Assembly: GCA_007570785.1 (NCBI GenBank)
Contig: ML664670.1
Coordinates: forward strand, 91,304-155,303
From: Antilocapra americana
Lineage: Eukaryota > Chordata > Mammalia > Artiodactyla > Antilocapridae
Reading direction: 5' to 3'
Length of the DNA: 64,000 nucleotides
Each line of letters begins with the position of its first letter. The stretch's first letter is position 1. Made by a program: the position numbers and the translations under genes. Below, in pieces: positions 1 to 11,150 of this stretch. Under the pieces are notes generated by a model. The model saw nothing but the letters and a program-made list of their open reading frames with translations, ran no database searches and was not told where the DNA came from.

Positions 1-119
1 AAAGAAGTGAAGAAAATAGTCAATGAATGAATGAATCTATGATTTCAAGGTTGAACTAAAAAATAAAAAAGGTATCCTGGCTTTTGATACCTAAAGTTAT
101 TTAAATGCAAATGTTTGAA

Positions 120-890
120 ATGTTTTTAAAAGGTGACCCAGAGGCCCGAGTCTTCAGTAGCAGCCACAAAAGCTGGTGCACCAGATCTGTATACAAGCTC
201 CTTCCAGGGGTATATCAGCTCAAGTGAGAAGACAAAGGTTATGTCTCTGGCCTTCCTGATCAACAGGGAGGACTGTAGTCAGCTTCTAGATGTGTGTTAA
301 ATTATAAGCCTGATCCTCAGGGGACAGTTATTAGAGTATATAAATAGGCTTCTCTCAGGGAAAGATTGGGAAATGGAATTTTTTTTTATTGCCTGCTCCC
401 TCTACGCTGAGCCCTGGGAAAAAGTAATGACAAGTTTACAAAAGCCTGTCAAGAAATGTTTCTTTCTGGCTATAGTCTACTGGGTCTTGTGGATGCAAGC
501 CCTACAGGTTCAGGGTTAGGTGTTTTGGGGGCCTGTCCCACAGTTGGGAAGCTCAGAAGTTGGGGCACTAGATGTGGGAGCCACAGTCTTCACTCCCCAG
601 AGAGATGCTGGGAGCTGAAAGTTCCTTCCAGATTATATGGCTTTGTGTTAGAGAGTGGGGTTTATTGTGCAAGAGTGTCTCAGCCTCTCCTATACATTTC
701 AGTGTGGGTGGTATGGGTATTTTATCATTTACCAGTGTGTAGGCATTGCTCAGCTAGTTTCAAGATCTCTTGCAGAGAGAATTCCTTGGTGTGTAGCTAT
801 AGATGAGAATGTCCAATGTCCATGGGAGGAGGGGAGTTCAGTAGACTCATCTATGTCTCCATCTTGTACTGGAACCCTTTTAATGTCTTT
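120..890. mobile_element. Possible 5'-region of an ancient L1 (L1M type)
   Basis: The stretch is richer in GC than its surroundings. Phrases such as ggggcctgtccca near 529, gatgctgggagctgaaag near 604 and ctccatcttgtactggaacc near 857 resemble the 5' untranslated region of old mammalian L1 elements as I remember it. No L1 coding sequence follows it directly. The open frames at 456-806 and 655-990 have no recognisable domain and I do not treat them as genes. The assignment, orientation and boundaries are uncertain. Confidence 0.35.
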
Positions 891-2003
891 AATAATCTTG
901 ATATTCTGCTACATGTATCATAGAGATTCTGCTTTTTTTTTCTTCAGGATTTTATTTCTTTCCCATTTTCTTTTCTTCTGTTCATCTTAAAGTGGTCTAA
1001 ATCCTTTCCTATTTAGCAATGATTGATTTTCATCTTCCTAACTTGGAGGGTTAAGTTCACATTGTAAAATTATCACTGTATTGATGATACTTTAAGCACA
1101 GGTTATATTTTTTCCTACTTCTCACATTTGAGAGAAATAATATACATCCTGTTTTTCATCAGTATCTCATGCTCCACAATGGAATTTAATCACAATTCCC
1201 TAACAGCACAGAAAACTTCAATAAAGCCATTGCTTTCTATGACCATTCAAAAATCACACGGTGGATATAATAGGAATTACTTCTCCTTGAATCTCAACAT
1301 TCTAAAATTGGTATCCTTCAGTCCAGTCCTCTTGGATTCAGTCCACAGTTGTTTGCTTCTGTGGATCTTGTGAGAGATTTTAATAATTGAGGCTTTTTTT
1401 GAGTCCTGAAGTTTTCCATAATTTAGAGGATTTTAGGGTCTTTCAGCTACAAAAAATGCTATCTTCTGATATTCTTGGAAATGGTTTGACAAACTACTTC
1501 AGAGTTGGATTACAGCATATAAAACAAAACATATTCATTTATTTTCTGTTCCTTGTATGTAGAGAAGAAGCACGAACTATGCATATCTTATTTTAGCCTG
1601 AAACTCAGTGGAATGACAAAGTATTTTACTATGAGTCAAGGCCTAAGTACAGATAATAAGATGCTTCCAAGTTGCCTAGAAGAAATTTTTTGGGGGGAGG
1701 GGAGGTAAGAAAAACTAAACTTCCCTAAACAATAAGGAAATGCATTTCCTTGCGTACCAGGAAGACTAGAGGCAGTACAGAGTCAAGTACTGAAACATCA
1801 GTGATTTAATGATTCGGTAAAATATCTGTCTCACTAGTTTGCTCTCCTTAACAACAACCTCTTTTCAAGAGAATGCCAATGGCAACTAAGGGTGATTACT
1901 TTCTTGTTCACTACAATAAAAGAAAGTAACTTTTCCACAAAACATGGAATAAAATTTATTCTGATAAGTCCAACTTAGGTCACATGGCTACATGTGTATG
2001 TGT
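891..2003. other. Unassigned sequence
   Basis: This is AT-rich sequence in which I recognise no repeat family, coding exon or RNA gene. Short open frames at 1128-1373 and 1387-1596 look like chance. Confidence 0.5.
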
Positions 2004-2208
2004 GTGTGCTCAATCTCTCAGTCGTGTCTGACTCATTGCAACCCCATGGACTGTAGCCCACCAGACTCCTTTGTCCATGACATTTCCAGGCAAGAATACT
2101 GGAATGGGTTCCCATTTCCTTCCCCAGGGGATCTTCCCGACCCAGGGATTGGACCTGCATCTCTTGTGTCTCCTGCATTTACAAGTGGATTTTTTACCAT
2201 TGTGCCAG
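2004..2208 (-). mobile_element. Bov-tA type SINE
   Basis: Read on the minus strand this is a tRNA-Glu-derived ruminant SINE: a tRNA-like head ending near 2208, then the BovA body with the typical actccagtattcttgcc-like core and the catggggt... gagtcagacacgact-like 3' part. A short TG run at 1998-2009 is probably the remnant of its simple-repeat tail. It is diverged, for example in the head around 2190-2206. Confidence 0.85.
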
Positions 2209-2368
2209 TATATGGAGCAAGAGAAATTCTTTGCTCTTATTCCAATGGCAAATAGGAACTCCTTCTGGAGCTAGAAATAAAGTCGATACCTAAACAAAAC
2301 TGAGGTTCTTCTAGGAAAGAGAAAGGGTGGCTTCAACTGCTTTCCATTCTATTTTCTATTATTTTCAA

Positions 2369-2495
2369 GGGAGTTCCCTGGTGGTCCTGAGTGGTTAGGT
2401 GGTTAGGCCTCAGCACTTTCTCTGCCATGGCCTGAGTTCAATCTCTGGTCAGCAAGATCCTAAAAGCAGCATGGTGTGGCCAAAATTTAAAATAA
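2369..2495 (+). mobile_element. CHR-type tRNA-derived SINE
   Basis: It begins gggagttccctggtgg, carries a B-box-like gagttcaatctc and ends with a gtggccaaa-type 3' end followed by an A-rich tail with AAT repeats. This is the CHR SINE architecture (Cetacea-Hippopotamidae-Ruminantia). No convincing TSD was found. Confidence 0.75.
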
Positions 2496-3120
2496 TAATA
2501 TCCTGGAGATTTTTATCTACACCACATGGGCATTTAATAGTAGTTCATGTCATTTAGCACGTGAAGAGATGAGTACTGAAAATGCTTTGGAGTCTAAGTA
2601 CAAAGTGGTTCATAAAATGAAGACACTGAATTTTTACACCGAAGAAATTATTTTTAAATTTCAGAAATAAAAATCTTTCCAAACTGTTTATTTTAACTGG
2701 ATTTGTTTCTTGACTGCAGAAATAAATAAAATCTACTTTTAAATTTGTTGAATATACCTTCAAACACCAGTGATGTGCTGAGTCACTGATAATTAATTCA
2801 CTTAGCTTAGAAACAGATGAACTAATTTCTGAAAGCTACAGACATCTAAATTTCCCTGTACCTTGAGATTAGCTAGAATAGATAAATGATGGCATTCTAA
2901 TGAGGACAAAAAAAGAGTATCACCTTTACGTTTTCAGCAACTTGCCATGCTGAATTACTGATGTCATATAATTTGTGTTAGAATCCTCTGATCTGCTGTC
3001 TCTAAGTACTGCAAATAGTTATTAATAGTTGATGTTTCCTCCAGAAACAGCACATTTGCAAATGATCATATTTTCTTCAAGAGATGTTAAATGTAGAGGT
3101 GTGGGCTAATGCTACAAGTA
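2496..3120. other. Unassigned sequence
   Basis: AT-rich sequence with no repeat family, exon or RNA gene that I can recognise. Confidence 0.5.
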
Positions 3121-3247
3121 ATTTTATTATTATTATTTTGGCCGTGCCACATGGCTTGTGAAATCTTAGTTCTCTGTCCAGAAATTGAATCCAGGTGATA
3201 GCAGTGAAAGCACCAAGTCCTAACCACTGGACCACCGGAAAATTCCC
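3121..3247 (-). mobile_element. CHR-type SINE, minus orientation
   Basis: Starting with a TTATT-rich tail and ttttggccgtgcc, it runs through ccaagtcctaaccactggac to ggaaaattccct, the reverse complement of the CHR head. It is old, with several differences from the copy at 2369. Confidence 0.75.
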
Positions 3248-3678
3248 TCTCCAAATAACTTAAAAGTTTGAATTCATTTTACCCAAACCACTAACATAGT
3301 TCAAGGATTTTTCTCTGATTTTTATTCAACACTGCATATTACAAGGTATCTTAGGGAGCATTTTTCAGTACCCTGAATGGTTTATTCTCCCTGATCAAAA
3401 TAAATTTAAAAATCTTCACCTCCCCCCCAAAAAGCAGTAACTTCAATTCGCAGGAATAATAGTAGTTATATGGTTTATGTACAATTATTTAAAAGCTAAC
3501 ATTGACTGTGGAATCAAAAGATGTGCTTTGGTAAACTTGAATAACTTTTAACAATAGAGCAACAAAACAGAAGTTTGTATTCACTGAGGTTTCACAAGTA
3601 TATATCATAAAATATTTGTAGGTCAAACAAACTAGATCAGAAAAGGAAAAACAATGTTGCACACTGGGCAATTTTCGC
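3248..3678. other. Unassigned sequence
   Basis: Nothing recognised up to the first assembly gap. Confidence 0.5.
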
Positions 3679-3778
3679 NNNNNNNNNNNNNNNNNNNNNN
3701 NNNNNNNNNNNNNNNNNNNNNNNNNNNNNNNNNNNNNNNNNNNNNNNNNNNNNNNNNNNNNNNNNNNNNNNNNNNNNN
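3679..3778. other. Assembly gap (100 N)
   Basis: Exactly 100 N, which looks like a nominal placeholder. The left flank ends gggcaattttcgc and the right flank begins gggcaaatttcccc, so the two edges resemble each other and could be overlapping or locally duplicated. Confidence 0.95.
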
Positions 3779-3834
3779 GGGCAAATTTCCCCTTCTGTTA
3801 TTCAACTTATATATCTTTTCTCCAATAATTAACT

Positions 3835-4543
3835 TGGCACTTTTTTAATTACTGAAGTTAAATTTGCATACAGTGAAATAAGCATTATTATAAGTGTACA
3901 ATTCAATGATATTTGGTTGTATACACACACATATACATATACTATAAGCAAGCGCAATCTATAGCCACTCAGGAAGAAATCAAAAGATGCTGGTGTTGCC
4001 TTATTCCAGTCATATCTCACCCCCAGATAAGCAATCACTGTTCCGATTTCTGTCACCATGGGTTAAATTTGTATATTCTAGAACTTTCTCTAAATGGAAT
4101 CATATAATAGCTAGTGTTTTGTGCTGGTCATCTTTTAGTCAACATTATGTCTGAGAGTCACACATGTTGGTGTGTGTTTTAACATTACTGGTAGACATTA
4201 TTCCATTGTATGAATATACCACAATATACTATCTTGTTGATAGATTTTGAGCTATTTCCATGTTTTTGCCATTATGACTAAAACTACTACAAACATTCTC
4301 GTACAAGTATTTGGACAAAAATTCTTATAAATACCAAAGAGTGAAATAACTGCATCATAAAGGTGATGCATACTTAAATATTTAGGAAATTGCCAACTAG
4401 TTTTCCAAACTGTGTGGTTTTAATTTTCATTTCCCTGATGCCTAATGATATTGAGAATCCTTACATATACTTATTGAGAATTTACATATCTTGTTTTGTG
4501 TAGTATGTGTTCAAGTACCTTGTCCATTTTTATTAGTCATGCT
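3835..4543 (-). mobile_element. Ancient L1 (L1M), 3' portion
   Basis: Read in reverse, the sequence follows the 3' part of old mammalian L1s, with phrases such as agtgtacaattcaatg near 3893, ctaaatggaatcatataat near 4090, and ttccctgatgcctaatgata near 4431. It continues the element annotated to its right and is interrupted at 4544 by a younger L1 tail. Confidence 0.65.
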
Positions 4544-4735
4544 TTTTTATTTTAATTTTTATTTTATAGCGGAGTATAGTTGCTTAGCAATGCTGTGTTA
4601 GTTTCAGGTGTACAGTAAAGTGATTCACATGCACCTGTTCTTTCTCATTTAGGTCATTACAGAATATTGAGCACAGTCCCCTGTGCTCTAGAGTAGGTCT
4701 TTGTTGGTTTTCTGTTATAAGTATAGCAGTATGTA
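4544..4735 (-). mobile_element. L1 3'-end fragment, artiodactyl type
   Basis: The segment contains gtgttagtttcaggtgtac, ttgagcacagtcccctgtgc and aggtctttgttggtt. These are the reverse complement of the 3' end of the older artiodactyl L1 also seen on the plus strand at about 7200-7380 (aaggacctactgcatagcac). It sits inside the older L1M, which resumes afterwards. Confidence 0.7.
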
Positions 4736-6300
4736 TGTCATTCTTGAGAGATCTTTATGTATTATGGACTTAGGTCCTCAGTCAAGAATGTGTTAATATT
4801 TTCAACTTCTTTGTAAACTTCATTTTTATTTTCATAAGGACAATTATTAAAAAACAGAAGTTAAAGAATTTTGAAGTCTAATTTATCATTTTTCTTTAAG
4901 TTCAATATTTTTTCTGTGGTGCACAAAGAAATATTTGCTGACTTCATATTTACAAGGATTCTACAATGTTTTCTTTTAAAAAATTTATAGTTTTATTTTG
5001 TATATTTAGATATTAATCCATCTCCAATTAATTTTTGTGTACCATTAAGCAAGAAGTCAGGTTAATTTTTTCCATGTTTATTAAGTTTATCCAGAGAAGG
5101 CAATGGCACCCCACTCCAGTACTCTTGCCTGGAAAAATCCCATGGATGGAGGAGCCTGGTGGGCTGCAGTCCATGGTGTCTCTGAGTTGCACACGACTGA
5201 GTGACTTCACTTTCACTTTTCACTTTCATACATTGGAGAAGGAAATGGCAACCCACTCCAGTGTTCTTGCCTGGAGGATCCCAGGGTTAGGGGAGCCTGG
5301 TGGGCAGCCGTCTGTGGGATCATGCAGAGTTGGACACGACTGAAGTGACTTAGTTGCAGCAGCAGCATTAAGTTTATCCAGCCTACTTTGTTGAAGATAC
5401 TTTCCTTTCTCTTTTGAACTGCATTGAATTCTTTCCTGAAAATCAATTGATTTTATGTGTGAGTCTTTTTCTGGAGGATGTATTCTGTTCATTTGAGGTA
5501 TATACCTATTTATAATATCATAATATCTCAATTACTGTAGCATAGAAAACCTTGGAATTAGGAAACCTAAGGCCTTTAAGATGGAAAATTAATCACTGAT
5601 TTTCAATCTTACTTATTTCTAAAATAACCATACAAACGTATAAATCTCCCCCTAAGTATTGCTTTAGTAGCATCCCACCAACTTTGACATGCTATGTTTT
5701 CATTTCAATTCAGTTTGGTGTATTTTCTAGTTTCTAGTTTCTTTTTGACTCATGGCTTATTTCAAAAACTGTTGGTTACTTTCTAAAGTTTGAGGCATCT
5801 TCTAAATATTTTACTATTATTAACTTCTAATTTAATTCTGTTATGTTCAGACAATGTACTCTGTGAGTTCTTACTCTTTTCAGATTAATTGGTACATATT
5901 TATTGCCCAGCATATGGTCTATCCTGATGGAAATTTCATGTGCCTGTGAATAGTGTGGTCAGTGATTATTGAGGTGATATAGAAATATCAATAAGGTTGG
6001 ATTGGTTGCTAACGTTGATTAGATGTCCTGCAGTCATGAATTTTTGGTCTACTTGCTTTATCAATTACTGAAAAAGGGGTAAGGAAATCACCAACTATAG
6101 CTGTGAATGATTTTAGTTCTATTTTAGTTCTATTAGTTTTTACTTCATCTATTTTGTAGCTCTGTTATTTGGTACATTCACTTTTAAAATTATGATGTCT
6201 TCCTAAAGAAATGACAGTTTTTGGTATGGTTTAACTTAAATCTGCCTTCTAACCTATTTGTTTTCTATATTATTTCTTTTTGTGTAAGTGATTTTTTTAA
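4736..6300 (-). mobile_element. Ancient L1 (L1M) ORF2 region, interrupted by a Bov-A2
   Basis: The reverse strand follows L1 ORF2 DNA: the region near 4900-5080, then after the SINE insertion 5382-5580, and the endonuclease-side region 5640-6300 with caccaactatagctgtgaa and tattagtttttacttcatc. Many indels and stops mean no usable frame remains. Together with 3835-4543 it looks like one old copy broken by later insertions. Confidence 0.65.
5095..5366 (+). mobile_element. Bov-A2 SINE (dimer of BovA units) with TSD
   Basis: Two BovA bodies in tandem are visible: the first starts agaaggcaatggcacccc and the second ggagaaggaaatggcaaccc near 5235. Each continues through a ttgcctgga and gagcctggtggg core to a cacgactg-type 3' part, and the element closes with a gcagcagcagc tail. 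It is bracketed by a perfect 15-bp direct repeat, attaagtttatccag, at 5080-5094 and 5367-5381. This fixes the boundaries and shows insertion into the older L1. Confidence 0.93.
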
Positions 6301-6424
6301 ATTTCTGATTTTTTACTTTTTATTGGAATATAGTTGATTTAAAGATGTTTGCTATTTGTACCATACATTGTTTCTTTTGTGCTCATGTACTTCTTTTCTG
6401 TGTGTTACCTGAATACTGTTAGTT

Positions 6425-7395
6425 TTTTAAAGATCTAAATAGACATTTCTCCAAACAAGACATACAGATGGCCAAAAAGCACGTGAAAAGATGCTCAACA
6501 TCGCTAATTACTGGAGAAATGCAAATCAAAACTACAGTGATGTGTCACCTCACACTGGTCAGCATGAGCATCATCAAAAAGTCTACAAACAATAAATGCT
6601 GAAGAGGGTGTTCAGAAAAGGGAAACTTCCTACAGTGTTGGTGGGAATGGAAATTGGTACAGCCACTATGGAGAACAGCATGGATTTTCCTTAAAAAACT
6701 AAAGACAGAATTACCATATGATCCAACAATCTCACTCGGGGGCATATATCCGGAGAAAAACATGATCGGAAAGGATACTTGAACTCCAGTGTTCACTGCA
6801 GTACTGTTTACAATAAGCAAGACTTGGAAGCAACCTTAATGTCCATTGACAGAGGAATGAATAAAGAAGATGTGGTACATATATACAATAGAATATCATT
6901 CATGCATTACAAAGAATGGAATAATGCCATTTATAACAACATGGATGGACCTAGAGATTGTCATACTGAGCGAAATGTCAGACAGAGAAAGAGAAATAAG
7001 AGAAATATCATATGATATCCCTTAAATATGGACTCTAAAAAGAAATAATACAAATGAACTTATTTACAAAACATAAACAGACTCACAGACATTGAAAACA
7101 AACTTTTAGTTACTGAAGAGGGAAGGTGGGGGGAGGGATAAATTATGAAGTTGGGATTATCATGCACACATTACTGAATATATAAAATAGATAATCAATA
7201 AGGACCTACTGCATAGCACAGGGAACTCTACTCAATATTCTGTAATAATTTCTATGGTAAAAGAATCTGAAAAATAATAGATATATGTATATGTGTAACT
7301 GAATCACTATGCTGCACACCTGAAACTAACAGCATTGTAAATCAATTATACTCCAAAATAAAATAAAAATTAAATTAAAAATAATTCATTTTTAT
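6425..7395 (+). mobile_element. L1, 5'-truncated, older artiodactyl type
   Basis: It starts inside ORF2 (gacatttctccaaacaagac) and continues through the C-terminal coding region, recognisable as WYIY-T-EY-type sequence near 6873, into a 3' UTR. That UTR has aaggacctactgcatagcac, aactgaatcactatgctg and a final A-rich tail aaaataaaataaaaattaaa. The frame is broken by stops. The 3' UTR differs from the ruminant-type L1s later in the window. Confidence 0.85.
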
Positions 7396-8130
7396 GCTAC
7401 ATAGTATTTATTAATACTATGAATATACCAAAATTTGTTTATCCACTTCACGTTTGAGAAATATTTGTCTTGTTTCAAATTTTGTTGATCATGCATAAAA
7501 GCCACTATAGACAAATATGAACAGATTTTTGTGTGAACATACATTTTCATTTCACTTGTGTAAATCTGTACATTTAACTTTATAAGAAACCATTACACTA
7601 TTTAACAAAATGGCTGTACCATTTAACGTTTATACTGGCAATGTATTTCCAGTTGGTTCACATCACTGCTAGAACTTAGAGTATTTTTGTCATTGTATTG
7701 ATAATAGGTCAGTAGTGATATTTCACTGTGATTTTAATTTGTATCAGTCCCTAATGATTAATGATATTGAGCATCATTTCATCTACTAACTTGCTATCTG
7801 TATATCTTCTTTGGTGAAGTGCTTATTCAAAGCTTTTCTTTCATGTTATTTATTTTGATTAATATATTCTAGATAAAAGTTTTTCTCAGGTATGTGACTT
7901 TCATATATTTTTCCTAGTCTTTGGTTTGTCATTTCATTCTGTTAACAGTGTGTTGTTTTTAAAGAACAAACATTCCTAATTTTAATGAAGTTCAATTTAT
8001 CAGTTATCTCTTTTTTATATCATGCTTTTGGTAAGGTATCTGAGAAATCTTTGCATAATCCATGGTCACAAATATGTTTCTTATGTTTTATTTTATCACC
8101 CTCTTTTTTGAAGGATATTTTAAATGGATG
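7396..8130 (-). mobile_element. Ancient L1 (L1M) fragment
   Basis: Reverse-strand L1 features include atgattaatgatattgagcatc near 7755, a ctttggtgaagtgcttattc stretch near 7809 and tttttcctagtctttggttt near 7907. It probably belongs to a second old L1M and is non-coding. Confidence 0.6.
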
Positions 8131-8439
8131 TAGAATTCTGAATTGAAATGTTTTTTCCATCTGTTTTTCTTACAGCATTTTAAAGATGTTCTATAATGTT
8201 ATGGCAGTCATTGTTTCTGGTAAGAGATCAATCACTTTGTATTGTTTCTCCCCTGTTAGTTCACTTGGGCCCCACCTCCGTGGGCATCTTGAAAAGTGCC
8301 CCCATATAGAAAGTCAGATTGAAAAGTGGTTCACCCCAAGTGTTTTCCTTCTCTTAAGTATCAAAGTTTGAGCTACCTATTATTCAATGCTTGGACACAT
8401 GCCACAAATAATTTGCCAAATGTTGTAGTACTTCAAAGG

Positions 8440-8805
8440 GCTTCCCTGGTTGTTCAGATGGTAGAGAATCCTCCTGTAATGCAAGGCTTCCCTGGGAGCT
8501 CAGCAGGTAAAGAATCTTCCTGCAATGCAGGAGACCTCAGTTTGATTCCTGGGTTGAGAAGATCCCCTGGAGAAGGGACAGGCTACCCACTCCAGCATTC
8601 TTGGGCTTTCCTGGTGGCCCAGACAGTAAAGAATCCATCTGCAATGTGGGAGACCTGGGTTTGATCCGTGGGTTGGGAAGATCCCTTGGAGAAGGGAACA
8701 GCTACCAACTCCAGTATTCTTGCCTGGAGAATTCTATGGACAAAGGAGCCTGGTGGGCTACAGCACATGGGGTCGCAAAGAGTAAGGCACGACTGGGTGA
8801 CACAC
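8440..8805 (+). mobile_element. Bov-tA SINE multimer (three heads)
   Basis: Three successive SINE heads can be read. A partial tRNA-like head starts at 8440 (gcttccctggttgttcag). A second starts near 8486 (ggcttccctgggagctcag) and breaks off after about 120 bp. A full Bov-tA starts near 8608 (gggctttcctggtggccc) and runs to the gtcgcaaagagtaaggcacg 3' part. Sequences resembling tacttca lie at both edges (8430-8438 and 8816-8822), a weak TSD candidate for the whole array. Confidence 0.85.
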
Positions 8806-8880
8806 TCACTCATAATACTTCATGATAAGAGGGTAAGTCTAATACCAGTTACTCCGTCATGGCTATATGAAGAATTCTAG

Positions 8881-9007
8881 ATAGTTCCCTGGTGGCCCAA
8901 GGACTCTGTGCTTTCACCACCTTCACTGGTAAACGCCTGGGCTCAAGCCCTGGTCAGGGATCTAAGATCCTAGAAGCTGAATGGAGCAGCCAAAAAAATA
9001 AATAAAT
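8881..9007 (+). mobile_element. CHR-type SINE with TSD
   Basis: The head gttccctggtggccc and the 3' end gcagccaaaaaaataaataa are clear. A perfect 10-bp direct repeat, agaattctag, flanks it at 8871-8880 and 9008-9017. Confidence 0.85.
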
Positions 9008-9017
9008 AGAATTCTAG

Positions 9018-9920
9018 CATGCTTAAACATTTTTATGCATCTTTCTCCAACTCACATATGAAACAATCAATATATAGTTTTGGAAACCTACTATGAGAGT
9101 GTGTTTGTAGGCTTATATTGACGGAGAAAGCAGAAGGAAAAAAAATATTTAAGAGTTTTTATAAATTGTTGTTGCAATTCAAATATATCAAGATTTCCAT
9201 AGTCATGGGTTGTTGAACTCCAGAATTGATGCAGGATTTCAAACCTCCTTCTTGCTCAGCATTACCTTCTGTCATCCCAATGAAACTCTTATCCATTTCT
9301 CACAGTCATAATTCCAAGGTTTATCTCTAATTTTAGAACAATTAAATGCATGAATTCTTTAGATCAACTAACAAATATTATTGACAGCGAAGCTATCTTC
9401 TTTTGAGCAAATTCAATCAAAATGTGTATATTCAGACCTGTGTGAAACTGACCAATTGGGACCATTCTCTAGTTCATAAACATCACCAGAAGGGATGTGA
9501 TTATTTGCTATTAGGTTGAAGTCCTGCTGAAAGGAGCTTCAGGATTTGCTGATATTTATTTGTCTTCCTCCTGCTTTACTCTTTGAAAAACTCTTTTACC
9601 TTGGAAATAATTATTGAACACCTGTTTGACCTCGGTGACAAAATTTCAAAGGGATTAATTATTGATCACATAGAATTTATTGAACACATAGAATTATTTC
9701 AAAGGAAATAATTATTTAACACCTGTTTGACCTTGGTGACAAAATTTCAAAAGAATTAACACAAATGTGACTTTAATCATTTATAGAGAGTAATTAGAAA
9801 ACTATTTTATTCTAGGTCGTGTGCTAGACCAAGGGGTACTAGCACACATGTGTAAGATTCATTTTTCCTTTATGAGGAGTTCATAGTTTAGTCTGGGAGA
9901 AGGACATATTAACAAATTTT
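9018..9920. other. Unassigned sequence containing a local duplication
   Basis: No repeat family or exon was recognised. The only structure seen is the imperfect direct repeat at 9603-9759. Confidence 0.5.
9603..9759. repeat. Local direct repeat, 56 bp, period 101
   Basis: The block 9603-9658 (ggaaataattattgaacacc... to attaa) is repeated at 9704-9759 with four single-base differences. Between them, cacatagaattt and cacatagaatta form a smaller repeat. It looks like an old partial tandem duplication of a 101-bp unit. Confidence 0.85.
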
Positions 9921-10134
9921 GCTCAGACGCTCAGTCATGTGTGACTCTTTGCAACCCCATGGACTGTAGCCTTCCAGATTCCTCTGTGCATGGAATTTTT
10001 CAGGCAAGAATACAGGACTGGGCTGCTATTTCCTCCTCCAGAAGATCTTCCCAGCCAAGGGATTGAACCCATGTCTCTTATATCTCCTTCATTGGCAGGT
10101 GGATTCTTTACCACTTGCACCACCTGGGAAGCCC
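9921..10134 (-). mobile_element. Bov-tA SINE
   Basis: A complete reverse-oriented Bov-tA from gctcagacgctcagtcatg to cacctgggaagcccc. The B-box is visible as the reverse of gggattgaacccat near 10058. No clear TSD. Confidence 0.9.
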
Positions 10135-10135
10135 C

Positions 10136-10951
10136 CGTTAGATGTGAGTGTAATTAAATTACAGCACAACTGAAAGTGTTTGTGTGTCTGTGATTGAAGC
10201 AGGTGGTTGGGGATTTGGGGAGATAGGAACGTGTTCTCAGTCTTGGTGGTAAAGGCACAAACTGGCCCTTTGGCTTAAAAATATGTGGTTTGGGCACCAA
10301 ACCTTGAGAAAACCTCTTCAAGTAAACATTTGAGCCTATGAATTGATTGGGACAGCTGCTCTGAGGTTCTAGGGCCAGACGTTAGGAATCTCTTTGCCAG
10401 CTGGATGAAATCTGCAGTTTGACATGTGAGCTCCTCCATCTCATGGCAGTGAGCAATTGATGTATATTGCTGACCTAGGCCCAGATGTGGGCAAATGTAA
10501 ATAGTTCAATGATGTGATGTGGATAGTGCCATATACCAAGGAATATGCAATTTGGACTGAAACTGGTGAAGTAGCTTGAACTAAAGTTGGCAGGCGCTTT
10601 GTCAAACAAACCTGGGCTGAAGACCAGAAAAATCCCAGGCAAAGGTGGTAGCTGGGCAGCAATGCAAGTTTTGAGGCAGAAAACACCAGCAGTTTTTAAA
10701 TGAGGGCTGCCTTATTGAGCATGACACTAAGGCAGGCTAGAGGCCTGATGTGTCAGCAGCAAAGAGATGGACAGTCATGTCATTGAATAGGACTGACACA
10801 ATATTGTCAGCGTAAATGCCAGTATTTTGTAGCTGATAAGATGATTGTGTCCACAGGGAAAACCTCCAATGGCCACAGATACTTTGCAGTTTTCATGGAA
10901 GCAGGCATTCCACTCTCGAAGCCTGCTGTTTCTAGAGAAAAGGCAAATTCT
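10136..10951. other. Unassigned; weak protein-like translation
   Basis: The plus-strand frame through about 10261-10700 reads as long amino-acid runs broken mainly by single TGA or TAG codons, for example ADLGPDVGKCK followed by a stop. I recognise no domain. It could be a decayed retrotransposon or retrocopy, or a chance result. Only the left TSD of the downstream L1 tail (10942-10951) is firmly placed. Confidence 0.3.
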
Positions 10952-11140
10952 TTTTTTTTCTTTTTCACATTCTTTTTTTATTTAGGTTGTTACATAATAT
11001 TGAGCAGAGTTCCCTGTGCTGTAACAGTAGGTCCTTGTTGATTATCCATTTTATTTTATTTTTATAAATTTATTTATTTTAGTTGGAGGCTAATTATTTA
11101 CAATATTGTAGTAGTTTTTAACAATACATTGATATGAATT
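10952..11140 (-). mobile_element. Short L1 insertion with composite 3' end
   Basis: A T-rich left edge marks the poly(A) tail of a minus-strand insertion. Next come the older artiodactyl-L1 3' sequence (ttgagcagagttccctgtgc, aggtccttgttgattatcc) and then the ruminant L1 tail (tttatttattttagttggag, aatacattgatatgaat). One 10-bp TSD, ggcaaattct, at 10942-10951 and 11141-11150 encloses both parts. The two L1 3' ends in one bracket suggest read-through or a nested source. Confidence 0.75.
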
Positions 11141-11150
11141 GGCAAATTCT

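Noticed and set aside
456..990. Two overlapping plus-strand open frames of 111-116 codons
   Set aside because: No recognisable domain and unremarkable composition. The DNA resembles an old L1 5' region instead.
8440..8805. Regularly repeated units as a possible CRISPR-like array
   Set aside because: The units are ruminant SINE heads of unequal length in a mammalian genome; there are no constant short repeats with unique spacers.
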